A DNA stretch of 10,418 nt from an uncultured Coriobacteriaceae bacterium. Lineage in GTDB: Bacteria > Actinomycetota > Coriobacteriia > Coriobacteriales > QAMH01. Both the position numbers and the translations under genes were made by a program. The stretch is from NCBI GenBank assembly GCA_902783925.1, contig CACZSV010000199.1, positions 1 through 10,418 of the forward strand, given 5' to 3'. This document shows positions 1 through 7,623 of the stretch, in pieces (the first letter of the stretch is position 1; every line of letters begins with the position of its first letter). The notes below the pieces were generated by a model that was not told the DNA's origin, ran no database searches, and saw only the letters and a list, made by a program, of their open reading frames with translations.

Positions 1-185
1 AGTCTGCGCGCAAGTGCAGTTCCATAGACAAAGGGAGCATCACCCTTTTGTCCGAGGGAGCCAAAGCCGAGGAATCTCATATTGAGCTGCAGCCCGCCGC
101 TTGTTCTGCTGCTTGCCGCGAACAGCGGGTGAATGAGCGGGAGTGCCGTGCGGGTCCGTTCGATCGGATTCTCGTGACAGGGCCC
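1..185. other. Non-coding region downstream of the protease gene
   Basis: This stretch lies beyond the stop codon of the protease gene, and no convincing gene is visible on either strand. It contains an imperfect palindrome at 27-52 (listed separately) and a second weak inverted repeat (97-106 against 120-128). Neither is followed by a clear T-run in the direction of the protease transcript, so I cannot place a terminator. The left edge could include the end of a neighbouring repeat unit. Confidence 0.5.
27..52. repeat. REP-like imperfect palindrome
   Basis: The arms GACAAAGGG (27-35) and CCCTTTTGTC (43-52) are inverted copies with one extra base in the right arm, separated by a 7-nt loop. 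Short GC/T-rich palindromes of this look are often dispersed REP elements mobilised by single-strand (Y1/RAYT) transposases. That assignment is inference from the style of the sequence, since only one copy is in the window. No T-tract follows, so an intrinsic terminator is less likely. Confidence 0.35.
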
Positions 186-3104
186 TTACAGACCGTACCA
201 GCCTATCCCCTCGTCACGCCAGCCGATGCTGTTGAGATACTCGTGCTCCTCTAGGCTCGCCGTATAGTTGTGGTTATTGGCAAAGGCATTCGGGTTATAG
301 TCGCGGTGCAGCGGCGTTGTCTTGGAATCATCGGAGCACCAGCCAGTACCTTCGTCATTCCACCCGATGCTTATCAGAAAGTCCCGCTCCGACTCACTCG
401 TAGTAAAGTGATGCTCGCCGCCAATGGCATTATACAGACGGAATACCGGCGTATTCGACTCCTCGGGCGCAGTCCAACCGAAGCCCTCGTCAGCCCATCC
501 GAGCTCGATGAGCATATTGTATTCGGGAGTCGCCTTCGTGTAGAAATGCTCGCCAGAATTCGAGTTGTACAGACGGTGAATCGAAAGCTTTGCCTTCTCG
601 GCGCAAATCGCCTTGGTGCTCGACTCCGCCTCGATGCCTTCGACATCGGCAAGGGTCGCCTTTGCTGTATTCTCCACCGAGCCACGTCTGGCGTCCTGCT
701 CGGTCACAACATAGCCATAGGTAACCGTGACTTCCTCGCCAACGCCGATCTTCTCGATTTTACCCGCGTCGCCAAGATCGACGAGGCTGTCCTCGACAAC
801 GATATTCTCGAGCGCTTCTTTCTCTGACTCGTTGCGCACAACGACCTTGTACTTTATCTCATCGCCTGGATTGTAGACATCTTTTGCATCAACGATGCTC
901 TTCTCGATCGAATAGGGAATGCTTTCGTCGGCAAACGCCTTGAGAGCAAAGTTGTCATATACGAACGAATCCGTGTTTGCAGGGTCTTGGTTGCGAATCT
1001 TTACAAGTTCTTCTGTCCAGTCGACCCATTTTCCTTCATCGAGCGCATAGCTCTCGCCCGGATTGATGATGCCCGAGGCATATATTTTGAGGTTATATTG
1101 CTGTGCAAATACTTCTGAAAACGACCTGTGCATGGGAATCTGATAGCTCTTCTTCCCCGATGCATCGGTAGAAGACAGGGTCGCAACCACCGAAAAACGT
1201 TGGTCCTTCTCCATAAAATGCTTGGCTTTAGTTTGCAGGCGATGGAATCCGCCGTATGCAAAATCATCCTCGAGGGTCTCGATGAGCTCGCCGTCCACAG
1301 GAGTCGTGGCGCCATCGTTGAGGCGATAGAGCTGCAGCGTCACGTGCGTGTTGGGTACAAGCGTCTCGACCGACAGCGTGCGGACAAACTGGTCGTTTTC
1401 TGCGCTGAAGATATTCGCTACCGAATAATTATCGCTGGTCGATGTCATTGCAAACACATCGTAAGCCGGCATGAAATCGTATTGGTTGATAAAGACAGTA
1501 TCTTTGGTTCCGTAGATGCTCTCGGGGTAGAAGTTGTAGCTCGTCGGGCGCGTAATGCTCATGTCGTAATACGAGAGGTAGAAATAACCAGTGTGCTTGC
1601 CGTTTTCGTCAACAATACCCCAGTTTGTACCCCCGTTATTGGGGAATTTCTCGGTTCCAGCGCCCCAGCTGTTCTTGACGATCCAAGCACCATCCTTGCC
1701 CGGATTCTTTGGAACTTGAATTTGTACGCCTTTTTCATCTACTACAGGATTTCCCTGCGCATCGACTGCAGGGAATGTTCCCGAATTAAAGTTGCTCGCG
1801 GGGTAATCATCATCCCAGCCCACTATGCACACATCATGGTTGAGACTGACTGTTTTGCCCTGACCAGTCTTATCGAAGGTGTACTGCGCCCAGCTTTTTT
1901 GATTGAGGAAGTCTCCCTGTTTCGTGGCCTCGTCAGGCATCGATTGGTCCGCGCAAAACTCAATATGAACACCACGCCCGGCCATGAGCTCGTTCTTGAT
2001 GGCTTGCGTGCCAGCTTCGTCATATACGTACGTGCCGTTTGCATCGGCATTCGCGGGCGAGGGCAAGCTCCTGCTCTCCTCGAGCTCGACGCTCAGGAAT
2101 AACCGTTTGTCCTCGGAAAGCCCCCATGTGTAGGGAGAGGCTGAATAATCAGAGGTCCCAATCAAATTACCGTTCGCATCGAAGCGGGGAGCATCTGCAT
2201 ATTCCGAAAGCGTGCTTTTGTCGACTACGCTTGTTACATCGAAGCGCTTGTAGTCGGGATCGTATTTCGAGACATCGGCGGCGGCTTCGCCTGGCCGCAC
2301 CATAACAATCGAGTTGTAGTAATCCTCGCTGTGCTGCTCAGGGTCTGTCTGATCCACATTCTTTACAGCCGACTCCTTTTCGCCTGCATGGAGCCACCCT
2401 TGAGGGTCCTTGATATTCGTGAACGCCATGTTCTCGTCGTTTTTATATGGCGCTTCGCTTTCGACCAGGGGGCCAACGCCAGCAGCAAAAAGCGTCGTTG
2501 CGTAAAACGGCGTGCCGCCCGTATTAAGCGGGGAGGCAAAAGGATTTATGCCCTTTATCATGCGTGGCGTTATGCCCTCCCCCGCCTGCGAAGCATACGG
2601 AGCAAGCGCCTCGTATTGCTTCATTGTCTCTGCATCGGGAAGTTTTGTACCCGAAAACCAGGCGAGTTGACGTTCGGAAAGATCGAGTGGGAAATCACTA
2701 TACGATACGCCCAGCTCGCTCAAGATGCTCGTCTCGACAGCTGCAATCGCCCCAAAAGACCAGCAGCTCCCCCAGGGATTCTGAAGCTTCACTGGAGTGA
2801 CATAATTATTGCCATCGACATTTCGCAAGTCGTATTTTGACGGAAGCTCTGCCTGAGCCGTCAGGCCAGTATTAGCGGCATTGCTCGTCCACTGGGATTG
2901 CGACCAATTGGATATCGAATCGACACCGTGTTCCTGAATGTAGCGCAGCGAATCTGCCTCGTATTGCGCGAAGTCATCCACAAGGGAGGCATGCGCCGGC
3001 TGCGCAAACAAAAGCGCCGCAACAATAACCAGAGCTGATGCGACAACACATCTAAGACGCATCCGCAAAGAGTGGTGGAAGGGACGAGTGATTTCCGTTT
3101 TCAT
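186..3104 (-). CDS. Secreted papain-family (C1A) cysteine protease with lectin-like, Ig-like and DUF5648 repeat domains
   Basis: A predicted exported endopeptidase of 972 residues. The ATG at 3104 is preferred because GGGAGG lies 5 nt upstream (3110-3115) and is followed by a signal peptide: basic start, hydrophobic core about residues 19-34, cleavage after AHA at about 39. An upstream in-frame ATG at 3173 lacks both. The catalytic set is visible: Q108 (oxyanion hole), C114 in GSCWSF, H423 in NHDVCIVGW and N478 in IVKNSWG. The Cys-to-His and His-to-Asn distances are far longer than in papain, showing insertions at about 225-410 and 434-470. Residues about 530-690 resemble the lectin-like domain that follows C1 peptidases in Gram-positive secreted proteins. 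Residues 731-830 resemble a DUF11-type Ig repeat. Residues 843-972 hold three DUF5648-type repeats (HRLYN.NSGEHFYT, then LGW.DEGFGW). There is no LPXTG sorting signal or C-terminal membrane segment, so wall attachment, if any, would be non-covalent. Natural substrate unknown. Confidence 0.88.
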   Translation of the reverse strand: MKTEITRPFHHSLRMRLRCVVASALVIVAALLFAQPAHASLVDDFAQYEADSLRYIQEHGVDSISNWSQSQWTSNAANTGLTAQAELPSKYDLRNVDGNNYVTPVKLQNPWGSCWSFGAIAAVETSILSELGVSYSDFPLDLSERQLAWFSGTKLPDAETMKQYEALAPYASQAGEGITPRMIKGINPFASPLNTGGTPFYATTLFAAGVGPLVESEAPYKNDENMAFTNIKDPQGWLHAGEKESAVKNVDQTDPEQHSEDYYNSIVMVRPGEAAADVSKYDPDYKRFDVTSVVDKSTLSEYADAPRFDANGNLIGTSDYSASPYTWGLSEDKRLFLSVELEESRSLPSPANADANGTYVYDEAGTQAIKNELMAGRGVHIEFCADQSMPDEATKQGDFLNQKSWAQYTFDKTGQGKTVSLNHDVCIVGWDDDYPASNFNSGTFPAVDAQGNPVVDEKGVQIQVPKNPGKDGAWIVKNSWGAGTEKFPNNGGTNWGIVDENGKHTGYFYLSYYDMSITRPTSYNFYPESIYGTKDTVFINQYDFMPAYDVFAMTSTSDNYSVANIFSAENDQFVRTLSVETLVPNTHVTLQLYRLNDGATTPVDGELIETLEDDFAYGGFHRLQTKAKHFMEKDQRFSVVATLSSTDASGKKSYQIPMHRSFSEVFAQQYNLKIYASGIINPGESYALDEGKWVDWTEELVKIRNQDPANTDSFVYDNFALKAFADESIPYSIEKSIVDAKDVYNPGDEIKYKVVVRNESEKEALENIVVEDSLVDLGDAGKIEKIGVGEEVTVTYGYVVTEQDARRGSVENTAKATLADVEGIEAESSTKAICAEKAKLSIHRLYNSNSGEHFYTKATPEYNMLIELGWADEGFGWTAPEESNTPVFRLYNAIGGEHHFTTSESERDFLISIGWNDEGTGWCSDDSKTTPLHRDYNPNAFANNHNYTASLEEHEYLNSIGWRDEGIGWYGL

Positions 3105-3109
3105 GGGAA

Positions 3110-3115
3110 CCTCCC
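3110..3115 (-). promoter_or_regulatory. Ribosome binding site deciding the protease start
   Basis: The minus strand reads GGGAGG, 5 nt before the ATG at 3104. It selects this start over the longer in-frame ATG at 3173 and places the signal peptide at the true N-terminus. Confidence 0.75.
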
Positions 3116-3229
3116 GGTGATGCTTGTCTTGCGCAATGGATACCCTGCTAAGAGCGTAGTGCAATCCTATCATACCGCGAGCATGCGGCCCTTATTCACA
3201 TGAATCTGAAAAGCGATTCGGCCATGACA

Positions 3230-3297
3230 CGCAACTCATTCGGGCGGGCTGAAGCCCGCCCCTTCGACCAATAGCGGGCCTTTGAAAATGAGTCGCG
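3230..3297. repeat. Hairpin repeat element, copy 1
   Basis: The element lies between the cyclophilin stop and the protease start. Its left end CGCAACTCATT (3230-3240) is an inverted match, 10 of 11 bases, to the right end AATGAGTCGCG (3287-3297). Inside is a perfect 8 bp stem GGGCGGGC (3242-3249) and GCCCGCCC (3254-3261) with a TGAA loop. A further exact inverted partner, GCGACTCA at 3306-3313, pairs with TGAGTCGC at 3289-3296, so the structured stretch may extend to 3313. The first 29 bases (3230-3258) are identical to 4481-4509. It could act as a transcription or mRNA-stability barrier after the cyclophilin gene, but no T-tract is seen. Confidence 0.7.
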
Positions 3298-3346
3298 AGA
3301 ACCGGGCGACTCACCCAGAAGAGCGCTCGCTCAAGCAGCATCAAAA

Positions 3347-4390
3347 CTAGTCCGCAATGCTGATGCTCTCGATAATGGGCATATGCGAAAAATCGGTGAT
3401 GGCTCCCTCTGGTCCTGTTGCATACGCAATGTAGTCGCTGCAAATTGCATCCACAATCTTCATGTCCGTCTGGCTGATGGTGCCAAACGCCGCGTATTTG
3501 CCGTTAAGACTGGTCGAGACTGAAAGCGAGCTCGCAAGCGTAACGAAGAAGGCACTCGTCGCGCTGTCTGGGTTGTTTCCAGCCCTGGCCATGGCGACCG
3601 TTCCCTTGTGGAAATTATCTGCGAGCGGATTATTGACATTATTCGAGCTGAATTCGCCTTTAATTGGGGTGAGTTCGGGATCGTGACCGCTTGCGGTATT
3701 GCCCTTCGTTCCACCCTGCAGACAGAAATTGTTTACAATCCGATAGAAAGCGAGCCCGTTATAGTATCCGCGCTTCACAAGGTTGCGAAAGTTCTCCGTG
3801 GTAATGGGAGCGCTCGTATCATCAAGCGTGATGACGAACTCATCATAGCCCGCCACTTTGACAATCGCGCTCTTCGTCATATCGACGCCATACCAGGCAT
3901 ATCCTTCATCGTTCCAGCCGACACTCGTGAGCATCGCGTGCTCGCTTGCATCGGTGGTGTAGTTATGGGAACCCGCCTGAGCATTGGGATTATATTCCCT
4001 GTAAAGCGCAATCCCGCGGGCATCATCGGAATACCAGCCAACGCCCTCGTAGTTCCATCCCGCAACAAGCAGGCTATACGCCTCATCGCCGTCTGGCGTG
4101 TAGTGGTGATCGCCCGCATTGGGATTATAGAAGCGATACACCGGTGTGGTGGATTCCCTCGGAGCAATCCAGCCCTCGCCCTCCGGATTCCAGCCGACAG
4201 ACACGAGGTGGTCGCGCTCGGCGTCGTCAGCAGTGTAGAAATGCTCGCCGGAATTTGGGTTATACAGGCGATGCATCGGCTGCGTGGCAGAAGTGCTCGC
4301 AAATGCCGAGGCTGGAGCAAGCATCAATGCGAACAACGCAATGACTACCACCAGGAAAAGCTTTGTATTGAAATGTGGCCGAGCTCTCAT
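3347..4390 (-). CDS. Secreted cyclophilin-type peptidyl-prolyl isomerase with N-terminal DUF5648 repeats
   Basis: A 347-residue exported protein predicted to catalyse cis-trans isomerisation of prolyl bonds outside the membrane. The ATG at 4390 has GGAGG 6 nt upstream (4397-4401). A signal peptide spans residues 1-31, with cleavage after AFA. Residues 39-168 are three DUF5648-type repeats closely matching those at the end of the neighbouring protease. Residues about 174-345 are the cyclophilin domain. The FYRIVNNFCLQGG block (215-227) supplies R217, F222 and Q225, equivalent to human CypA R55, F60 and Q63. The GTVAMARAG block and SAFFV follow, then NGKYAAFG (296-303). Deviations: C223 stands where CypA has Met61, A280 where it has Gln111, and Y299 where it has His126; the last is common in bacterial members. 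It probably folds exported proteins at the cell surface, perhaps sharing a location with the protease. A -10-like TATAAT (4423-4428) suggests its own promoter. Confidence 0.9.
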   Translation of the reverse strand: MRARPHFNTKLFLVVVIALFALMLAPASAFASTSATQPMHRLYNPNSGEHFYTADDAERDHLVSVGWNPEGEGWIAPRESTTPVYRFYNPNAGDHHYTPDGDEAYSLLVAGWNYEGVGWYSDDARGIALYREYNPNAQAGSHNYTTDASEHAMLTSVGWNDEGYAWYGVDMTKSAIVKVAGYDEFVITLDDTSAPITTENFRNLVKRGYYNGLAFYRIVNNFCLQGGTKGNTASGHDPELTPIKGEFSSNNVNNPLADNFHKGTVAMARAGNNPDSATSAFFVTLASSLSVSTSLNGKYAAFGTISQTDMKIVDAICSDYIAYATGPEGAITDFSHMPIIESISIAD

Positions 4391-4422
4391 GATATACCTC
4401 CGATCAATGAGAATCCTTCACC

Positions 4423-4428
4423 ATTATA
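4423..4428 (-). promoter_or_regulatory. Candidate -10 element for the cyclophilin gene
   Basis: The minus strand reads a perfect TATAAT about 33 nt before the ATG, leaving a leader of roughly 25 nt that includes the GGAGG site. No good -35 hexamer lies 16-18 nt upstream, so this is only a candidate. Confidence 0.45.
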
Positions 4429-4480
4429 CAGAGACAGGAATGCAATATGGGCGGGCAGAGCACGTCGACATGGCGCTCCC

Positions 4481-4546
4481 CGCAACTCATTCGGGCGGGC
4501 TGAAGCCCGTCCCTACGCCAAATTACAGGTCCTTGAATATGCTATA
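4481..4546. repeat. Hairpin repeat element, copy 2 (decayed)
   Basis: The first 29 bases (4481-4509) are identical to 3230-3258, in the same orientation. The internal hairpin GGGCGGGC (4493-4500), TGAA, GCCCGTCC (4505-4512) has one G-T pair where copy 1 is perfect. The right half aligns only loosely with copy 1, and the closing AATGAGTCGCG end is lost. It lies between the nrdG stop and the cyclophilin promoter and could weakly end or stabilise the nrdG transcript. Confidence 0.65.
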
Positions 4547-4555
4547 AACGCATGG

Positions 4556-5107
4556 CTATTCCATGGAGTGCGTTGTATATTGCGGGTCATCTTCCCACAA
4601 GACCAGCTTGCCTGTTTTACGCGTCGCGTTCATATCGATGATGCGCTGGTTCGATGACCCGCGAAAACGTAGCGAAATGTCGCGAAGATCCTTCATGTAC
4701 GGCCCGTCCACGAGAACATCGACACATGCCAGTATGCGGTCGGTGACCTCGGTTTTACGGAGGCTGTATCCTTCAATCAGGTCCTCGTAGAGATCCCCGG
4801 TGAAACACCAGATGTCTTTCTTGGGAAGCTCACGTTTCACGCGTTCGAGAAAGTCGACCAGGGCGCGCTGGTTTGAGGGCTCCATCGGTTCGCCGCCCAG
4901 CAAGGTGAGCCCATGGATATAGCTCGGTCTCATGCTTTCGATAAGCTCGTCTTGCACATCCCTTGTAAAGGGTTGCCCATATTCGAAGCTCCATGTCTGG
5001 GGCTGGAAGCATTCCTCACAACGATGCGTGCACCCACTCACAAAGAGCGACGTGCGCGTTCCTGGCCCATTGGCGATATCGAAGTATTTGATTTCCGCAT
5101 AGTTCAT
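4556..5107 (-). CDS. nrdG: Anaerobic ribonucleoside-triphosphate reductase activating protein (radical SAM)
   Basis: This 183-residue cytoplasmic activase uses S-adenosylmethionine and a [4Fe-4S] cluster to place the glycyl radical on NrdD. The radical-SAM cysteine motif CxxxCxxC is at C26, C30 and C33 (GCTHRCEECF), preceded by the typical GPGTRTSLFVSGC stretch. A GGEP motif (LLGGEPM, about residues 70-76) contributes to SAM binding. The family tail RFRGSSNQRIID is present. Length fits the usual NrdG. It lies 250 bp after nrdD on the same strand, the classical nrdD-nrdG order, so co-transcription is likely despite a structured gap. The ribosome site is weak (GGA about 6 nt upstream), which could keep activase levels below those of NrdD; that is inference. 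Confidence 0.95.
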   Translation of the reverse strand: MNYAEIKYFDIANGPGTRTSLFVSGCTHRCEECFQPQTWSFEYGQPFTRDVQDELIESMRPSYIHGLTLLGGEPMEPSNQRALVDFLERVKRELPKKDIWCFTGDLYEDLIEGYSLRKTEVTDRILACVDVLVDGPYMKDLRDISLRFRGSSNQRIIDMNATRKTGKLVLWEDDPQYTTHSME

Positions 5108-5215
5108 AGCATTCCGTTACCCTGCACTCGCTTCTCGTTCGCTAAATGCAATTAAGATGAGGCCATAATGCAGGCGATACCGGTCTTCGCGATTCCGCAA
5201 CCTTCGAGTAACGCA

Positions 5216-5278
5216 AGCGCGGCGGGAGCGAAGGCTGCCTGAGCGTGCGAAGCACGCGAGTTCCGCAGCCGCCGCGCT
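5216..5278. repeat. Nested GC-rich inverted repeat between nrdD and nrdG
   Basis: The outer arms AGCGCGGCGG (5216-5225) and CCGCCGCGCT (5269-5278) are perfectly complementary over 10 bp. Inside are GGCTGC (5233-5238) with GCAGCC (5265-5270), and a central GCGTGC (5243-5248), GAA, GCACGC (5252-5257) hairpin. The outer and middle pairs share two bases, so alternative folds exist. It sits within the intergenic part of the presumed nrdD-nrdG transcript with no T-tract, so attenuation, processing or a dispersed repeat are all possible. Confidence 0.6.
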
Positions 5279-5357
5279 AAAGTGACGAGCGTTCAGATTG
5301 CGCATGAGCGAAGGACGGTATTGCCTGCGCATAACACCTCGGGCAGTGTTCTATCAA

Positions 5358-7580
5358 TTAGAGATGCAGCACCCTGTCCTTGATCTCTTGCGTGCGACCC
5401 TGGTTCCAGTACTGCGTTCCGATGTAGCCGCAGGTCCTGCGGGCAACGTTCATCGTGGACTGATCGCGGTTGCCGCAGTTGGGGCATTCCCACTCGAGCT
5501 TGCCGTCTTCTTCGACAATCTGAATCTCGCCGTCATAGCCGCAAATTTGGCAGTAGTCGCTCTTGGTATTGAGCTCGGCGTACATGATGTTGTCATAGAT
5601 GTAGCGCATAACATCGATGACAGCCTCGAGATTATCCTGCATGTTCGGAACCTCGACGTAGCTGATGGCGCCACCCGGGCTCAGGCGTTGGAACTCGCTT
5701 TCGAACTTGAGCTTGGTGTACGCGTCGATTTCCTCGCTTACGTGCACGTGATAGCTATTGGTGATATAGCCCTTGTCCGTAATGCCCTTGACGATGCCGA
5801 AGCGCTTCTGCAAACACTTTGCAAATTTGTACGTCGTCGACTCGAGCGGTGTGCCGTAGAGCGAGTAGTCGATGTTCTCTTCGGCCTTCCAGCCGAAGCA
5901 CTTGTCGTTCATGAGCTGCATGACCTGCAGCGCGAACGGCGTCGCCTCCGGATCCGTATGGCTATAGCCGGTCATATACTTCACGCACTCGAAAAGGCCT
6001 GCATACCCGAGCGAAATCGTCGAATACCCACCGTAGAGAAGTTTGTCGATGGGCTCGCCCTTCTCGAGACGGGCAAGCGCGCCGTATTGCCACAGAATGG
6101 GAGCGGCATCGGACAAGGTACCCTTGAGACGGTCGTGGCGGCAACGCAATGCGCGGTGGCAGAGCTCCAGGCGCTCCTCGAAGATCTTCCAGAACTTATC
6201 CATATCCCCACCGCTCGAAAGCGCCACGTCCACGAGATTGATCGTGACGACGCCCTGATTGAAGCGGCCGTAGAATTTCGGTTTATCTGGGTCATAATTG
6301 CCTGCATTGGCCACGTTGTCGTAACCATTGCCACTGCGGTCAGGCGTCAGGAAGCTACGGCAACCCATGCAGGTGTAGCAATCGCCCTCGCCTACTTCTT
6401 CGCCCTTGGAGAGCTTGAGCTCCTTCATCTTCTTCTCGGAGATATAGTCCGGAACCATGCGCTTGGCCGTGCACTTGGCGGCCATCTGCGTGAGGTAGAA
6501 GTACGGCGAGTCTTCTTCGACGTTATCGTCCTCGAGCACATAGATGAGCTTGGGGAACGCCGGCGTAATCCACACGCCCGCTTCGTTTTTCACGCCCTGA
6601 TAACGCTGACGCAGCGTCTCTTCGATAATCATCGCAAGGTCGGCCTTCTCGGTCTCGTTGCGCGCCTCGTTGAGATACATGAACACGGTGATGAATGGCG
6701 CCTGACCGTTGGTGGTCATGAGCGTGACGACCTGGTACTGGATGGTCTGAACACCGCGCTTGACCTCGTCGCGCAAGCGGCGCTCGACAACCTTCTCGAT
6801 CATTTCCTTGGAATAGTCGATGCCGATTTCCTCGAACTCCGCATAGACCTCGCGGCGAATCTTCTTGCGGCTCACGTCGACGAACGGGGCAAGGTGCGTC
6901 AGGCTGATCGATTGGCCGCCATACTGGCAGCTCGCAACCTGGGCAATGATCTGCGTGGCGATATTGCAAGCCGTGGAAAAGCTATGCGGGCGCTCGATCA
7001 TGGTGCCAGAAATGACCGTGCCGTTCTGGAGCATGTCCTCGAGGTTGACGAGGTCGCAGTTGTGCATGTGCTGGGCAAAGTAATCCGCATCATGGAAGTG
7101 GATGATGCCCTCGTTGTGCGCCTCGACCACCTCACGCGGCAGCAGCATGCGCATGGTGAGATCCTTGGAAACCTCGCCCGCCATGTAGTCACGCTGCACG
7201 GAGTTCACCGTTGGGTTCTTATTGGAATTCTCCTGTTTGACCTCTTCGTTGTTGCACTCGATGAGCGTGAGAATCTTATCGTCGGTCGTGTTGGACTGAC
7301 GCTTGAGGTTCTGCACGTAGCGGTAGATGATATAGCGACGAGCGACCTCGAACTTGTCGAGGGCCATGATCTCGTCTTCTACCATGTCCTGGATCTCTTC
7401 GACGGAAACAGTGTGTCCTGCTGCCTTGCATGCATCCTCGACGTTGAGGGAAGCATACTGAATCTGGCGTGCGGTCAGCTGCTCGTCTGCGGGGACCTCA
7501 TTGTTTGCCTTTTCTATTGCGTTTGAAATCTTCGTTAAGTCGAAGATTACCTCCGACCCGTTGCGTTTAATGATCTTCAT
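5358..7580 (-). CDS. nrdD: Anaerobic ribonucleoside-triphosphate reductase, glycyl radical enzyme
   Basis: The 740-residue catalytic subunit of class III ribonucleotide reductase reduces ribonucleoside triphosphates to dNTPs without oxygen in the cytoplasm. Residues 1 to about 95 form the ATP-cone that senses ATP/dATP (opening MKIIKRNGSEVIFDL). The radical-relay cysteine is C407 in MGCRSF. A zinc site near the C-terminus uses C677, C680, C699 and C702 (CQIC and CPNC). The glycyl radical site is RTCGYIG, with G718 the likely radical residue (codon 5427-5429). Length fits the family, and no key residue is missing. The start at 7580 is supported by AGGGG 5 nt upstream and by the canonical ATP-cone N-terminus. 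The upstream region holds four NrdR-like sites, so repression by NrdR when dATP is plentiful is expected; nrdR itself is not in the window. Confidence 0.97.
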   Translation of the reverse strand: MKIIKRNGSEVIFDLTKISNAIEKANNEVPADEQLTARQIQYASLNVEDACKAAGHTVSVEEIQDMVEDEIMALDKFEVARRYIIYRYVQNLKRQSNTTDDKILTLIECNNEEVKQENSNKNPTVNSVQRDYMAGEVSKDLTMRMLLPREVVEAHNEGIIHFHDADYFAQHMHNCDLVNLEDMLQNGTVISGTMIERPHSFSTACNIATQIIAQVASCQYGGQSISLTHLAPFVDVSRKKIRREVYAEFEEIGIDYSKEMIEKVVERRLRDEVKRGVQTIQYQVVTLMTTNGQAPFITVFMYLNEARNETEKADLAMIIEETLRQRYQGVKNEAGVWITPAFPKLIYVLEDDNVEEDSPYFYLTQMAAKCTAKRMVPDYISEKKMKELKLSKGEEVGEGDCYTCMGCRSFLTPDRSGNGYDNVANAGNYDPDKPKFYGRFNQGVVTINLVDVALSSGGDMDKFWKIFEERLELCHRALRCRHDRLKGTLSDAAPILWQYGALARLEKGEPIDKLLYGGYSTISLGYAGLFECVKYMTGYSHTDPEATPFALQVMQLMNDKCFGWKAEENIDYSLYGTPLESTTYKFAKCLQKRFGIVKGITDKGYITNSYHVHVSEEIDAYTKLKFESEFQRLSPGGAISYVEVPNMQDNLEAVIDVMRYIYDNIMYAELNTKSDYCQICGYDGEIQIVEEDGKLEWECPNCGNRDQSTMNVARRTCGYIGTQYWNQGRTQEIKDRVLHL

Positions 7581-7623
7581 GCCGTCCCCTTTTATCCCTT
7601 TCTCTCGACACCTACCGACTGAA

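Noticed and set aside
1128..2102. A 324-codon open frame opposite the protease gene
   Set aside because: It is antisense to a well-supported gene with signal peptide and catalytic residues, and its translation has no recognisable domain.
3608..4657. A 349-codon plus-strand frame spanning the cyclophilin gene and repeat copy 2
   Set aside because: It is the shadow of the cyclophilin gene extended through an intergenic repeat into nrdG antisense.
5117..5332. A 71-codon frame in the nrdD-nrdG gap
   Set aside because: It is Arg-rich and runs across the nested inverted repeat; it looks like translated repeat DNA.
5298..7526. A 742-codon open frame on the plus strand opposite nrdD
   Set aside because: It is antisense to the clearly recognised nrdD and arises from its GC-biased third positions. 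The protein shows no recognisable motif.
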